A stretch of 64,000 nt of DNA, taken from NCBI RefSeq assembly GCF_000550805.1, contig NZ_CP004353.1:620001-684000 (forward strand). Reading direction: 5' to 3'. The notes beneath the pieces are model-generated. The model was not told the origin of the DNA. It did not search any database and saw only the letters and a list, made by a program, of their open reading frames with translations. The stretch is from Corynebacterium vitaeruminis DSM 20294. GTDB lineage: Bacteria; Actinomycetota; Actinomycetes; Mycobacteriales; Mycobacteriaceae. Positions 15,256 to 25,432 of this stretch are shown here, piece after piece. Positions within the stretch are counted from its first letter, which is position 1; every line of letters begins with the position of its first letter. The translations under genes were made by a program, and so were the position numbers.

Positions 15256-16248
15256 GTGAGCAACGAGGATTCTGAGGGTTCCATGGTCAAGCGATCGTCC
15301 GAAGAGATGGCGTATGCCTTCTACGACGTAGCCTTCGAGGGCGCGCAGGTACGAGCGGTGTCCGGCGCGGTTTCCGCGGGGCTTCTCGACGGCCTTCGGG
15401 GGCAGCGCCCCCGGAGCGTGGTCGTGCTCGTTTCCGACGGCATCGCCGAGTCGGCGGCGCGCCTGGCCATCGAGCTGCGCACGCCGCTGGAGTACCCGGT
15501 CGTGGTGGCCCGCAGGCTCCCGCGCTACGTCGGCCCGCTCGACGTCGTCGTCATCCTCACCGAGCGCGAGGACGATCCGCAGCTCGCCAGCGACCTGCAG
15601 ACCTGCCTGGGCCGCGGGTGCACGACGGTCTTCGCAGGCCTCAACGAGGGGCCGCTGGCGGAGGACGCCGCCGAGCAGGCGCTGGTGGTCCCGCACCTGC
15701 CCACCGCGGAGGGGCCGTCGCCGCTGCGTGCCGTGGCAGCCGTCGTGGCCGTGCTCGACAGCCTCCAGGGCGACCCGCTGCTGGTGGCGCAGACGCTGTC
15801 CGACTGGGCCGACGAGGTCGACCGCGAGCTCGAGTCCGCCTCGCCCGAACGCGACGAGGTGGTCAATCCCGCGCATGAGTTGGCTAACATCTCCGGCCGG
15901 CTGGTCCACATCGGGCGTGGCCCGGTGGGCGACGCGATCGCCCGCCTGGTCGCCGACTTGTGGGCGTCGAAGGGGCAGGTCAGCGCCGCGCTCAACGCCG
16001 ACGACTGGGCGCTGGCGGCGCGCAACTACCGCCAGATGTCGGCGGACATCTTCCACGACCCACTTATCGACGGCGGCGAGGAACTGCTACCGTTGAAGCT
16101 CATTGTGTGGGATCCGGGCATGGACCCCGAAGCGGAACCAAGCCTCGACGCCATCGTTCAGTCGGTCCCCGGGACCGACTTCTCCCACGGCGCGGCTTTG
16201 CCGTTCCGCCTCGTCGCCCGCGCGTGGGCGGCTACCGCGTTTCTCTAG
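15256..16248 (+). CDS. SIS-domain-like protein, TobH/Rv3256c type
   Basis: A 330-residue protein located between phosphomannomutase and phosphomannose isomerase. The layout suggests two tandem SIS-like alpha/beta halves (VVVLVSDGIAESAARLAIELRTPLEYPVVV near 55-85 and NISGRLVHIGRGPVGDAIARLVADLW near 215-240), as in bifunctional PGI/PMI proteins, but I cannot see a full active-site set. It may be a degenerate sugar-phosphate isomerase or a regulator in mannose metabolism. GTG 15256 is chosen because a -10 hexamer TACAAT ends 7 nt before it. The gene ends 39 bp before manA. Confidence 0.68.
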   Translation: MSNEDSEGSMVKRSSEEMAYAFYDVAFEGAQVRAVSGAVSAGLLDGLRGQRPRSVVVLVSDGIAESAARLAIELRTPLEYPVVVARRLPRYVGPLDVVVILTEREDDPQLASDLQTCLGRGCTTVFAGLNEGPLAEDAAEQALVVPHLPTAEGPSPLRAVAAVVAVLDSLQGDPLLVAQTLSDWADEVDRELESASPERDEVVNPAHELANISGRLVHIGRGPVGDAIARLVADLWASKGQVSAALNADDWALAARNYRQMSADIFHDPLIDGGEELLPLKLIVWDPGMDPEAEPSLDAIVQSVPGTDFSHGAALPFRLVARAWAATAFL

Positions 16249-16287
16249 CGCGGCGATAAAAGTACAACAGAAAGTCAGACTATACCT

Positions 16288-17448
16288 ATGCAGCTGCTCC
16301 AACCGAGCACCCAGAACTACGCCTGGGGGTCCCGAGAGCTCATCTCCGGGCTCCGCGGGGAGGAACCCTCCGCACACCCCGAGGCTGAGCTCTGGTACGG
16401 CGCGCACCCCGGTGCCGCCACCCACCTCGCCGACGGTTCGGCAACCCTTGCCGAGTACATCGAGGAGGACCCAGAAGGGCAACTGGGGCGGCGCTGCCGG
16501 AACGAGTTTGGGGACTCGCTGCCGTTCCTGCTGAAGATCCTCGCCGCTGGGGCGCCGCTTTCCCTGCAGGCGCACCCGTCGAAGTCGCAGGCGGAGGAGG
16601 GCTACGCCCGCGAGAACGACCTGGGTATCGCGCTTAGCGCCAGCAACCGAAACTACAAGGACGACAACCACAAGCCCGAGCTCCTAGTCGCGCTCACGGA
16701 GTTCCACGCGATGGCGGGTTTCCGTCCCCTCGACAAGACGCTTGAGATGCTGCGCGCCATCGACTGTGCCGAGCTCGACCGTTACCTCGGCATGCTCGAC
16801 GAGGAGGGCGCCGAGGAAGACAACCTGCGGGCGCTGTTCACGACCTGGATCACCATCCCGTCGACTGCGCGCCACAGCCTCATCGACGCCGTCGACGCCG
16901 CCATCCGCAAGCGTCTGCCGAAGCTCGAGGGCACGTGGATGTACGGGCCGTTGGCGAACATCCTCGACCTCAACGATCGCTACCCGGGTGATGTCGGCGT
17001 ACTCGGCGCCCTGCTTCTCAACTACATCGTGCTCCAGCCGGGGCAGGCGATCTACCTCGACGCGGGCAACCTGCACGCCTACGTCAAGGGGTTGGGCGTG
17101 GAGATCATGGCCAACTCCGACAACGTGCTCCGCGGCGGGCTGACGTCCAAGTATGTCGACGTCGCGGAGCTGGTGAGGGTGCTGAAGTTCCGCTCGCTGG
17201 CCAACCCGGTGGTCAAGGTCAATGATGGCCACTACGAGGTGCCGATCAACGAGTTCGACCTGCGCCGGGTGGACATCGACGGGCCCCGGAGCATCGACCA
17301 CGATGGCCCGGTCATCGTGCTTGTCACCGAGGGTGCGATCAGCGCCGGGAGCCAGGAGCTAGGCCCCACGCAGGCGGTGTGGGTGTCCGCCGACGAGCCG
17401 GCCGTCACGCTGGACGGCAAGGGCACGGCGTTCATCGCCACCGTGTAA
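16288..17448 (+). CDS. manA: Mannose-6-phosphate isomerase, class I (ManA)
   Basis: A 386-residue zinc-dependent isomerase that interconverts fructose-6-phosphate and mannose-6-phosphate. Zinc ligands are visible in LSLQAHPSKSQAEEGYA (Gln, His), HKPELLVAL (Glu) and LDAGNLHAYVKGLGVEIMANSDNVLRGGLTSKYVD (His and the signature segment with the catalytic Arg). Upstream is the TobH-like gene and downstream a strong bidirectional terminator. With manB and rmlA2 it supplies GDP-mannose for lipomannan and polyprenyl-phosphomannose synthesis. Confidence 0.93.
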   Translation: MQLLQPSTQNYAWGSRELISGLRGEEPSAHPEAELWYGAHPGAATHLADGSATLAEYIEEDPEGQLGRRCRNEFGDSLPFLLKILAAGAPLSLQAHPSKSQAEEGYARENDLGIALSASNRNYKDDNHKPELLVALTEFHAMAGFRPLDKTLEMLRAIDCAELDRYLGMLDEEGAEEDNLRALFTTWITIPSTARHSLIDAVDAAIRKRLPKLEGTWMYGPLANILDLNDRYPGDVGVLGALLLNYIVLQPGQAIYLDAGNLHAYVKGLGVEIMANSDNVLRGGLTSKYVDVAELVRVLKFRSLANPVVKVNDGHYEVPINEFDLRRVDIDGPRSIDHDGPVIVLVTEGAISAGSQELGPTQAVWVSADEPAVTLDGKGTAFIATV

Positions 17449-17452
17449 AAGC

Positions 17453-17487
17453 ACAAAGACCACGCAGCCGATCTGCGTGGTCTTTGT
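17453..17487. terminator. Bidirectional terminator between manA and a convergent gene
   Basis: A perfect 15-bp stem (17453-17467 with 17473-17487) and a 5-nt loop lie between two convergent genes. The AAAG/CTTT ends give a partial U tract in both directions. Confidence 0.85.
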
Positions 17488-17493
17488 CATTGT

Positions 17494-18174
17494 CTAGTGG
17501 GCGAATCCCAGCGGCGGGAGCAGGTTGTCCGGCAGCTTGAGGAAGTCCGGCGCGTTGCCCAGCAGGGGAGCGGTCGGCTCGTCGATGACCCCGGTGGGCG
17601 AGGACTCGTGGCTCGGCTCGGAGGTGCCCGCCTCCTCCGACTTGACCTGAGGCTCCGAGGCGGCGGGCGTCGGGGCGACCTCGGGGGAGACCGCAGAGGT
17701 GGTCGGAGCGCTCGGCGGCAGGTTGGCCTCGGTGTCGGTGCCGGCGTCCGGCCGGGTGGGCAGCTTCCCGGAGGACCCCTCGTGGCCCGGATGCGGGATC
17801 GTGGCCGCAGCAGCGGTCTCCGTGATGCCGGTCATCGGTGCGCTCACTCCGGGCCTGGACGGGGAGCCGATGGACGCGTGCGGCGGCACCAGCGGATCGT
17901 TGGATAGCGCGGCCGGGCCCACCTCGGGGCGCGCCGGGCTGAGCGTCTCGGAGCTGTTGTCAGCGGGCAGGGGGGTCGTGGCCGCCTCCGCCGTCGCGGA
18001 AGGGGACACCGGCGCGCTGGCCGAGCTTTCAACCTGCTGCGGGCCGGCGTCGGAGGTAGGGGTGGGCGTGACGGAGACGCCGTAGCGCCACACCATGAAA
18101 CCAATGGCGAGGGCTGCGACGAAGCCGGTGGCGACGAAGACCATGAATCGACGGGCAGGAGAAAGTGATGTCAC
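17494..18174 (-). CDS. Membrane-anchored Pro/Ser/Thr-rich protein, unknown function
   Basis: A 226-residue protein with a short basic N-terminus, one transmembrane helix or uncleaved signal (FMVFVATGFVAALAIGFMVW, about 10-29), then almost 200 residues rich in Pro, Ser, Thr, Ala and Glu without a globular domain. The C-terminus ends hydrophobic (FLKLPDNLLPPLGFAH). It would be anchored in the membrane with a flexible extracytoplasmic tail. No homologous family is recognised. It is convergent with manA and shares a terminator with it. The composition suggests a species-specific surface or spacer protein. Confidence 0.6.
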   Translation of the reverse strand: MTSLSPARRFMVFVATGFVAALAIGFMVWRYGVSVTPTPTSDAGPQQVESSASAPVSPSATAEAATTPLPADNSSETLSPARPEVGPAALSNDPLVPPHASIGSPSRPGVSAPMTGITETAAAATIPHPGHEGSSGKLPTRPDAGTDTEANLPPSAPTTSAVSPEVAPTPAASEPQVKSEEAGTSEPSHESSPTGVIDEPTAPLLGNAPDFLKLPDNLLPPLGFAH

Positions 18175-18588
18175 GTCGCTTCCTCCTTCGGGGATCGTTG
18201 CGGGCGCATCGGGGCTTCTTCTGCGTGTAGTTCGTGGTGATTTTTCACATCACGTTAATCACGTTTTGATAACAAATGAACCGTATCACACACAATCGGG
18301 CGGTGTGAACTTCGAAAACGCCGCGTCGCGGTAGGTGACGTATAAACTACGGCGCACGCGACGGGGAAGGGCCCCTTAAAAAACCCAGCTCAGGCTGAAG
18401 GGGCGGCGAGAGATTGTCCAACAAAACTTCTGTGAACAAAACTACCCAACAATTTTCCCGAACACAGGGTATAAGGAAGATATAACCCGAACACCTAGCA
18501 CAGGGCGTCGATAAGCAAAAGCGGTACCACAGGCCGCCCCCAGCGCCTCAAGGCTTGAGAAACCAAGTGCGTTCCAGGAGGAGAAATC
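18175..18588. promoter_or_regulatory. 414-bp intergenic region with possible structured RNA
   Basis: It separates two divergent genes. Three structures are visible: arms CGTCGCG (18324-18330) and CGCGACG (18356-18362) enclosing GTAG/CTAC; a second hairpin with GCCCCTT (18371-18377) and AAGGGGC (18398-18404) around a CAGC-TCAG-GCTG stem; and a TATAAAC hexamer between the first arms. A full copy of the dispersed motif is at 18504-18522, and a strong ribosome-binding site (AGGAGGAG) precedes the gene at 18589. It could be a structured 5' leader or a pair of terminators. It does not match an SAH or c-di-AMP riboswitch that I know. Confidence 0.45.
18507..18516 (+). repeat. Dispersed motif copy (GTCGATAAGC)
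   Basis: Full match GGCGTCGATAAGCAAAAGC, intergenic, about 70 bp upstream of the DUF4259-like gene. Confidence 0.7.
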
Positions 18589-18942
18589 ATGAGCGCGTGG
18601 GACATGCGAATTCTTGCCGAAGACGTCAACGTCGACTTCCTCGACGAGCTAGCCGACCTCGACGACGGCGACATCGTCGAAGCGGTGCACGACGCGTGCG
18701 TGCTCGCCGCGAGCGACGGGCGCGTGACCGACGACGAGCGGCTCAACGGGCAGGCCGCGGCCACGATCGCCGCGATCTGGGCGGGCGCGCCGTACTCGAA
18801 CGGCGACGTCGTGGAGAACTACCCCTTCATTCGCAACCTCATCGGCAGCGGCGACGAGGCCCTCAACGAGGCGGCGACCACGGTGCTCGAGAATGCCGAC
18901 ACCGACGACGACCTCGACGTCTACCTAGAGGCGCTGTCCTAA
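18589..18942 (+). CDS. DUF4259-family small acidic protein
   Basis: A 117-residue acidic protein with a near-perfect ribosome-binding site (AGGAGGAG). The pattern SAWDMRILAEDVNVDFLDEL, with later GQAAATIAAIWAGAP, matches the DUF4259 family (WD...ND..DF...L). No catalytic motif is evident. It sits alone, upstream of ahcY and about 110 bp from it, so it may be co-transcribed. Function unknown; members of this family occur in many corynebacteria. Confidence 0.65.
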   Translation: MSAWDMRILAEDVNVDFLDELADLDDGDIVEAVHDACVLAASDGRVTDDERLNGQAAATIAAIWAGAPYSNGDVVENYPFIRNLIGSGDEALNEAATTVLENADTDDDLDVYLEALS

Positions 18943-19050
18943 CGCACCTTTACGCTCCGGGCGCTGGGGGTGTCGCGGCGGCATGTATGGTGGTAGACGA
19001 TAAAAAGTGCGTCGCACCGACCCCGCTACCTAAAGGAGCACCCACAGACC

Positions 19051-20496
<1,446 letters not shown>

Positions 20497-20498
20497 AC

Positions 20499-21119
20499 AT
20501 GATCATCGCGATCGAAGGGATCGACGGCGCGGGCAAGAACACCCTGGTCACCGCGCTCGTCGAGCGGCTTGGCGCGGAGGTCATAAGCTTCCCGCGCTAC
20601 AAGGACTCCATCCACGCCCAGCTGGCGCAGGCCGCGCTCTATGGGAAGATGGGGGACCTCACCGACTCCGCCTACGCGATGGCCACCCTCTTCGCGCTCG
20701 ACCGCCGCGAGGCGTCGGCGCAGATCAGCGAGGCGAGCCGGGCGGGGAAGGTGGTCCTCCTGGACCGCTACGTCGCCTCCAACGCGGCCTACTCGGCAGC
20801 GAGGCTGGAGGACGAGTCCGTGGTCGAGTGGGTGGAGACCCTCGAGTTCGAGACCCTGGGAATCCCCCGGCCGGACCTGCAGATCCTGCTGGCCACCTCC
20901 CCGGAGTTGGCCCGGGAGCGGGCCAAGAACCGCGAGGCGCAGGACGCGTCGCGGGCGCGGGACCGCTACGAGTCCGACGACTCGCTGCAGCAGCGCACCG
21001 CGGCGGCCTACGCCCGGCTCGCGGAGCGGGAGTGGCAGTCGCCGTGGATCGTGCTCGACCCCGGCTACGACCTCGACGCCGTCTGCGAGGAGCTGGCGCG
21101 GCGCGCTGAGGTCTCCTGA
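20499..21119 (+). CDS. tmk: Thymidylate kinase
   Basis: A 206-residue dTMP kinase starting MIIAIEGIDGAGKNTLVTAL. The P-loop reads GIDGAGKNT: the lysine is kept and the usual following Ser/Thr is Asn, with Thr next. Mycobacterial TMK has a related GAGKRT, so this is typical of actinobacteria. DRYVASNAAYSAARL is the DRY/LID-adjacent motif and RARDRYES the LID. It makes dTDP for DNA synthesis. It starts 2 bp after ahcY and precedes mtrA, as in M. tuberculosis. Confidence 0.92.
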   Translation: MIIAIEGIDGAGKNTLVTALVERLGAEVISFPRYKDSIHAQLAQAALYGKMGDLTDSAYAMATLFALDRREASAQISEASRAGKVVLLDRYVASNAAYSAARLEDESVVEWVETLEFETLGIPRPDLQILLATSPELARERAKNREAQDASRARDRYESDDSLQQRTAAAYARLAEREWQSPWIVLDPGYDLDAVCEELARRAEVS

Positions 21120-21241
21120 GGCCTGATGATGCGGCCGCTTCGCGGGTGGAATCGGCCCGCGCCGAAATCAAACCCACTAGGGTAGAGGTATCCGCGGGTT
21201 CCCCGCCTCACGTTTCTCAAGGAAAGGGCAGTCGACGCTCC

Positions 21242-21919
21242 ATGGCCCAGAAGATTCTCGTCGTTGATGACGACCCCGCAATCTCCGAGATGCTCACCAT
21301 CGTTTTGGAGGCGGAAGGCTTCGACACCGTCGCCGTCACCGACGGCGCCGTCGCGGTGGATGTCTTCCACCGCGAAGACCCGGACTTGGTCCTTCTCGAC
21401 CTCATGTTGCCCGGCATGAACGGCATCGACATCTGCCGGCTGATCCGCCAAGAGTCGTCGGTGCCGATCGTCATGCTCACGGCGAAGACGGACACGGTCG
21501 ACGTCGTGCTCGGCCTCGAGTCGGGCGCGGACGACTACGTGAACAAGCCGTTCAAGCCGAAGGAGCTCGTCGCCCGCATCCGCGCGCGCCTGCGCCGGAC
21601 CGACACCGACTCCTCCGAAACGATCTTCATCGGCGGCCTGAGCATCGACGTGCCCGGCCACACGGTCCGCCGCGGCGACGAGGAGATCCAACTGACCCCG
21701 CTGGAGTTCGACCTCCTGCACGAGCTGGCCTCTAAGCCGGGCCAGGTGTTCACCCGCGAGGAACTGCTGCAGAAGGTGTGGGGCTACCGCAACGCCTCCG
21801 ACACCCGACTCGTCAACGTCCACGTGCAGCGCCTTCGCGCGAAGATCGAGAAGGACCCCGAAAACCCGCACATCGTCCTCACCGTCCGCGGAGTGGGGTA
21901 CAAGACCGGCCAGGAGTAG
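21242..21919 (+). CDS. mtrA: Response regulator MtrA
   Basis: A 225-residue OmpR/PhoB-type regulator. The receiver domain has the acidic pocket VVDDD (9-11), the phospho-acceptor Asp53 (LVLLDLMLPG), Thr in VMLTAKTD and Lys in NKPFKPKEL. The C-terminal winged helix (about 130-225) contains the recognition helix region SDTRLVNVHVQRLRAKIE. MtrA controls cell-wall hydrolase, osmoprotection and division genes in Corynebacteriales. The start at 21242 aligns with MtrA from other species; the upstream extension starting 21146 is not conserved-looking. AAGGAAAGG lies about 13 nt upstream. mtrB follows in the same frame. Confidence 0.95.
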   Translation: MAQKILVVDDDPAISEMLTIVLEAEGFDTVAVTDGAVAVDVFHREDPDLVLLDLMLPGMNGIDICRLIRQESSVPIVMLTAKTDTVDVVLGLESGADDYVNKPFKPKELVARIRARLRRTDTDSSETIFIGGLSIDVPGHTVRRGDEEIQLTPLEFDLLHELASKPGQVFTREELLQKVWGYRNASDTRLVNVHVQRLRAKIEKDPENPHIVLTVRGVGYKTGQE

Positions 21920-21925
21920 TTCACA

Positions 21926-23656
21926 ATTCTTCAGCGACTCACCAGGCTCCAGCACAGGCTTAAGAACCGCTGGCGCACCTCCCTGCAGACCCGCGTGTTG
22001 GGGTCGATCTTCATCGCCTCGGCAGTGGTGATGATCCTGCTCGCCTTCGTGCTGGTCAGCTTCGTCACGCAGAACCTCATCGCCTCCAAGCTGGACATCG
22101 CCAACTCGGAGATCGACCGGGCGCGCGTGGCGGTGGAAGGGCAGGTCGAGGCGACGGGAACCACGGCCACCCTCCAGACCAGGCTCAACGCCGCCCGCGC
22201 GGCGCTGACCAACCGCAGCTTCGGCGACGGCCAGGCGGTCTACGAGGCCGTCATCCTGGTCAACAACCCCGACGGCTCGGTGGTCGCCTCGCCGGAGGGG
22301 TACCGCATCCCCGAGCGCCTGCGCAGCTTCGTCTCGCAGGGGCAGATCTCCTATCAGTTCGCCACCATCGACCGCAGCGACGGCTCGACGTACAAGGCGA
22401 TGATCATCGGCACGCCCACGGAGTCGGACATCCCGAATCTGCAGGTCTACCTGGTCATGAGCATGGAGAGCGAGGAGGCCACCCTGGCGCTCCTGCGCGG
22501 GCTGTTCTCCGGCGCGGCCATCGTGTTGGTGGTGCTGCTCGTCGGTATTGCGTGGCTGCTCACCCAGCAGGTGATCACCCCGGTGCGCTCGGCCTCCCGG
22601 ATCGCCGAGCGCTTCGCCAACGGCCACCTGCGCGAGCGCATGGTCGTCGACGGCGAGGACGAGATGGCGCGCCTGGCCATGAGCTTTAACACCATGGCGG
22701 AGTCGCTGTCCAAGCAGATCCGCACCCTGGAGGAGTACGGCAACCTGCAGCGCCAGTTCACCTCCGACGTCAGCCACGAGCTGCGCACCCCGCTGACCAC
22801 CGTGCGCATGGCCGCCGACATGATCGCCGACGACGCCGACAACCTCGCGCCGCCCACCCGACGCGCGACCGAGCTCATGGTCCGCGAGCTCGACCGCTTC
22901 GAGTCGCTGCTGGCCGACCTGCTCGAGATCTCCCGCCACGACGCGGGCGTCGCCGACCTCGCCGAGAGCAATCTCGACCTGCGCACCACCATCGCCGCCG
23001 CGTGGCAGCAGACGGAACACCTCGCCGAGTCGCTGGGGGTGCAGGTGGAGTTCATCAAGCCGGACACCCCGGTCACCATCGTCGGCGACTCCCGCCGCAT
23101 CGAGCGCATCCTGCGCAACCTGCTGGCCAACGCCATCGACCACTCGGAGGGCAAGCCCGTCGTGGTCCAGCTGGCGGAGACCAGCCAAGCCGCCGCCATC
23201 ACCGTCGTCGACCACGGCGTGGGGCTCAAGCCGGGCCAGGAGGAGCTGGTGTTTAACCGGTTCTGGCGGGCGGACCCGTCGCGCGTGCGCCACTCCGGCG
23301 GCACGGGCCTGGGGCTCGCGATCAGCCACGAGGACGCCCGGCTCCACGGCGGCACCCTCGACGCCCTCGGCGCGGAAGGCGTGGGAACGATGTTCCGGCT
23401 CATCCTGCCCAAGATCCCGCACGGGCGCTACTCCGTCGACCCGCTGCCGCTGGAGGTCCCGGCGCCGTGGGTGGATCCGGCCTCGTCCTCGGATGAGGGT
23501 GCGGCGCCTTCGGACGTCGACAAGCAAACCGAAATCGGGCAGGAGGACCTAGTCGACGAGGCGGAGCTCGAGGCCTTCTACGACCCCGACTTCGACGACA
23601 CCTCCACACCGATCGAGGAACGCGACCCAGGCACCGAGGAAGGGACGCAAGCATGA
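21926..23656 (+). CDS. mtrB: Sensor histidine kinase MtrB (probable ATT start)
   Basis: A membrane histidine kinase: transmembrane helix 1 near the N-terminus (SIFIASAVVMILLAFVLVSFV), an extracytoplasmic domain, helix 2 (GAAIVLVVLLVGIAWLL), HAMP (TPVRSASRIAERFANG), HisKA with the phospho-His in TSDVSHELRTPLTT, and HATPase with N, G1 and G2 boxes (NLLANAIDHS, VVDHGVGLK, GGTGLGLAIS). The C-terminal tail is acidic and holds one dispersed motif (DVDKQ). The first GTG (21995) would place the start directly at the helix. Upstream in frame lies a basic segment (ILQRLTRLQHRLKNRWRTSL), with an ATT at 21926 that has AGGAG exactly 9 nt before it. I therefore use 21926; 21995 is the conservative alternative. 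MtrB signals to MtrA. Confidence 0.85.
   Translation: MLQRLTRLQHRLKNRWRTSLQTRVLGSIFIASAVVMILLAFVLVSFVTQNLIASKLDIANSEIDRARVAVEGQVEATGTTATLQTRLNAARAALTNRSFGDGQAVYEAVILVNNPDGSVVASPEGYRIPERLRSFVSQGQISYQFATIDRSDGSTYKAMIIGTPTESDIPNLQVYLVMSMESEEATLALLRGLFSGAAIVLVVLLVGIAWLLTQQVITPVRSASRIAERFANGHLRERMVVDGEDEMARLAMSFNTMAESLSKQIRTLEEYGNLQRQFTSDVSHELRTPLTTVRMAADMIADDADNLAPPTRRATELMVRELDRFESLLADLLEISRHDAGVADLAESNLDLRTTIAAAWQQTEHLAESLGVQVEFIKPDTPVTIVGDSRRIERILRNLLANAIDHSEGKPVVVQLAETSQAAAITVVDHGVGLKPGQEELVFNRFWRADPSRVRHSGGTGLGLAISHEDARLHGGTLDALGAEGVGTMFRLILPKIPHGRYSVDPLPLEVPAPWVDPASSSDEGAAPSDVDKQTEIGQEDLVDEAELEAFYDPDFDDTSTPIEERDPGTEEGTQA
23516..23525 (+). repeat. Dispersed motif copy in mtrB tail (GTCGACAAGC)
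   Basis: GACGTCGACAAGCAAACC within the low-complexity C-terminal tail of MtrB, encoding VDKQ in the same frame as the copy in the MalF-type permease tail. Confidence 0.55.
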
Positions 23657-25428
23657 AACTGAATCCCCGCGGAACCACCGTCGTGGCCGTATTGTCCTGC
23701 GCGTGCCTCGCCGCCGGGTGCTCGACCCTGCCGTCGAAGTCCGACCCGCAGGCGCTGCGCTCCTTCGAGGGCTCCGCCTCTTCGCAGGCCCAGGGGCCGC
23801 AGCCCGACCGCGCGCCCGACCTGCTCATCCGCGACTTCTTCGCCGCCAGCGCGCAGCCGACGCAGCAGTATCAGCTCGCCCGCAGCTACCTGACCTCGGA
23901 CGCGTCGTCGAGCTGGAACCCGGACTCGACGATCACCGTGGTCGACCGCCTCGACGTCAACCTCGCCCAGGGGCAGGACAACTCCACCGTGCTGACCGAG
24001 GACCCCGCGTCCTCGTCGGTGGACAACGCGAAGTCCGCCTCCTACAAGGTCAGCGGCCTCGTGGTGGGGCAGATCGAGGTCGGCGGCGGCTACACGCCCA
24101 AAAACCAGGAGCTCAACGAGACCCTCGAGCTGGAGAAGGTCGACGGGCAGTGGCGGATCAGCTCCCTGCCCAACTCGATCGTCGTGGAGCGCTCGGAGCT
24201 GCGTAACCGCTACTCCTCGCACAACGTCTACTTCTTCGAGCCGAGCGGCAACACGCTGGTTGGGGACCGCAGGTGGATGTTCTCCGGCAGCTCCTCGCTG
24301 GACACCGCCCTCATCTCGCTCATCATCGAAGGCCCCTCCGACACGATCGCGCCGGGCGTGCTCAACGAGATTCCATCGGGTGCGAGCTTCGCGGGTGTCA
24401 CGGACGGCGTCTACCAGCTCACCGGCGTTGCCAAGCTTAACGACGACGCCCAGCGCCGGTTGGCCGCACAACTCGTGTGGACCCTCGCGCTGGCGGACAT
24501 CCCCGGGCCGTATCACTTCGCCTTCGACGGGGTCAACGTTGCCTCCAAGAGCGGTTCGACCGAGCTCACGGTCGAGGACTTCGCCGAGTACAACCCGCAG
24601 GCCACCAACGGCACGGTCAGCTCGCTCTACGCGATCCGCAACGGCCAGCTGGTGCAGGTCTCCAATGACCGCCTAAACCCGGTGACCGGCCAGCTGGGCC
24701 AGCTCACCAACGTCGAGAGCGCCGACATGGCAACGCAGACCTCGACGTTCGCCGCGGTGACCGCGACCGGCGAGGGGGATTCGAAGGAGTCGCGGCTGGT
24801 CTTGGCCGGGCAGGACGGCGCCGTGGCGGAGATCCTCAAGGCGAAGACGCTGACCCGCCCCACCTTCGAGTACGGCGCCAACAGCATGTGGACCGTGCTG
24901 GACGGCAAGACCATCGCGCGGATCTCCCGCTCGGCCGGCAGCGGGGAGATCGCGCAGACCACCGTGGACACCTCCTCGCTGGGCGACAACGTGGGCGCCA
25001 TCTCGGTGCTTAGGCTGTCCTACACCGGCGTGCGCGCGGCCTTCATCATCGACGGCCACGTCTATGTCGCCACCGTGTCCCGGCCCAACGCGGGCGAGCG
25101 CAAGCTCACCAACGTCCAGGAGTACCTGGCGTCCAACAACCTCCAGGCGGTGAGCCTCGACTGGCAGGCCGACGGCTCGCTGGTCGTGGGAACCGCCAGC
25201 CAGGACACTCCCGTGTGGCGCGTGGAGCAGGACGGCTCCTCGGCGCAGGCGCTGCCCGCCTCCAACATCCAGGCGCCGGTGGTGAACGTCGCCTCGACCA
25301 ACTCGGTGGTGTACGCGACCGACACCCGCGCGGCGCTGGAGCTGTCCACCTCCGGCAGCGGCTCGACCTTCTGGCGCGAGGTCCAAGGCCTCGAGGGCGT
25401 GCGCAGCATCGCGATCGTGCCGCACTGA
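23653..25428 (+). CDS. lpqB: Lipoprotein LpqB, MtrB partner (GerMN plus beta-propeller)
   Basis: A 591-residue lipoprotein. The signal peptide ends in LAAGC with Cys23 as lipid anchor. Then come a GerMN sporulation/germination-type domain (roughly 190-340) and a C-terminal LpqB beta-propeller-like domain. The start ATG overlaps the mtrB stop by 4 nt (ATGA), so translation is coupled. In actinobacteria LpqB binds the extracytoplasmic domain of MtrB and affects its signalling. A hairpin follows the stop codon before the comF-like gene. Confidence 0.9.
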   Translation: MKLNPRGTTVVAVLSCACLAAGCSTLPSKSDPQALRSFEGSASSQAQGPQPDRAPDLLIRDFFAASAQPTQQYQLARSYLTSDASSSWNPDSTITVVDRLDVNLAQGQDNSTVLTEDPASSSVDNAKSASYKVSGLVVGQIEVGGGYTPKNQELNETLELEKVDGQWRISSLPNSIVVERSELRNRYSSHNVYFFEPSGNTLVGDRRWMFSGSSSLDTALISLIIEGPSDTIAPGVLNEIPSGASFAGVTDGVYQLTGVAKLNDDAQRRLAAQLVWTLALADIPGPYHFAFDGVNVASKSGSTELTVEDFAEYNPQATNGTVSSLYAIRNGQLVQVSNDRLNPVTGQLGQLTNVESADMATQTSTFAAVTATGEGDSKESRLVLAGQDGAVAEILKAKTLTRPTFEYGANSMWTVLDGKTIARISRSAGSGEIAQTTVDTSSLGDNVGAISVLRLSYTGVRAAFIIDGHVYVATVSRPNAGERKLTNVQEYLASNNLQAVSLDWQADGSLVVGTASQDTPVWRVEQDGSSAQALPASNIQAPVVNVASTNSVVYATDTRAALELSTSGSGSTFWREVQGLEGVRSIAIVPH

Positions 25429-25432
25429 TACT

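Noticed and set aside
19000..19050. SAH riboswitch before ahcY
   Set aside because: The leader is short and does not show the conserved SAH-riboswitch core; only a ribosome-binding site is visible.
20520..20545. Thymidylate kinase P-loop GAGKNT as a damaging change
   Set aside because: The lysine is present and actinobacterial enzymes use related GAGKRT-type loops, so activity is expected.
21065..23527. 820-codon minus-strand open frame across mtrA and mtrB
   Set aside because: The plus strand has unmistakable MtrA and MtrB motifs; the antisense product shows no family.
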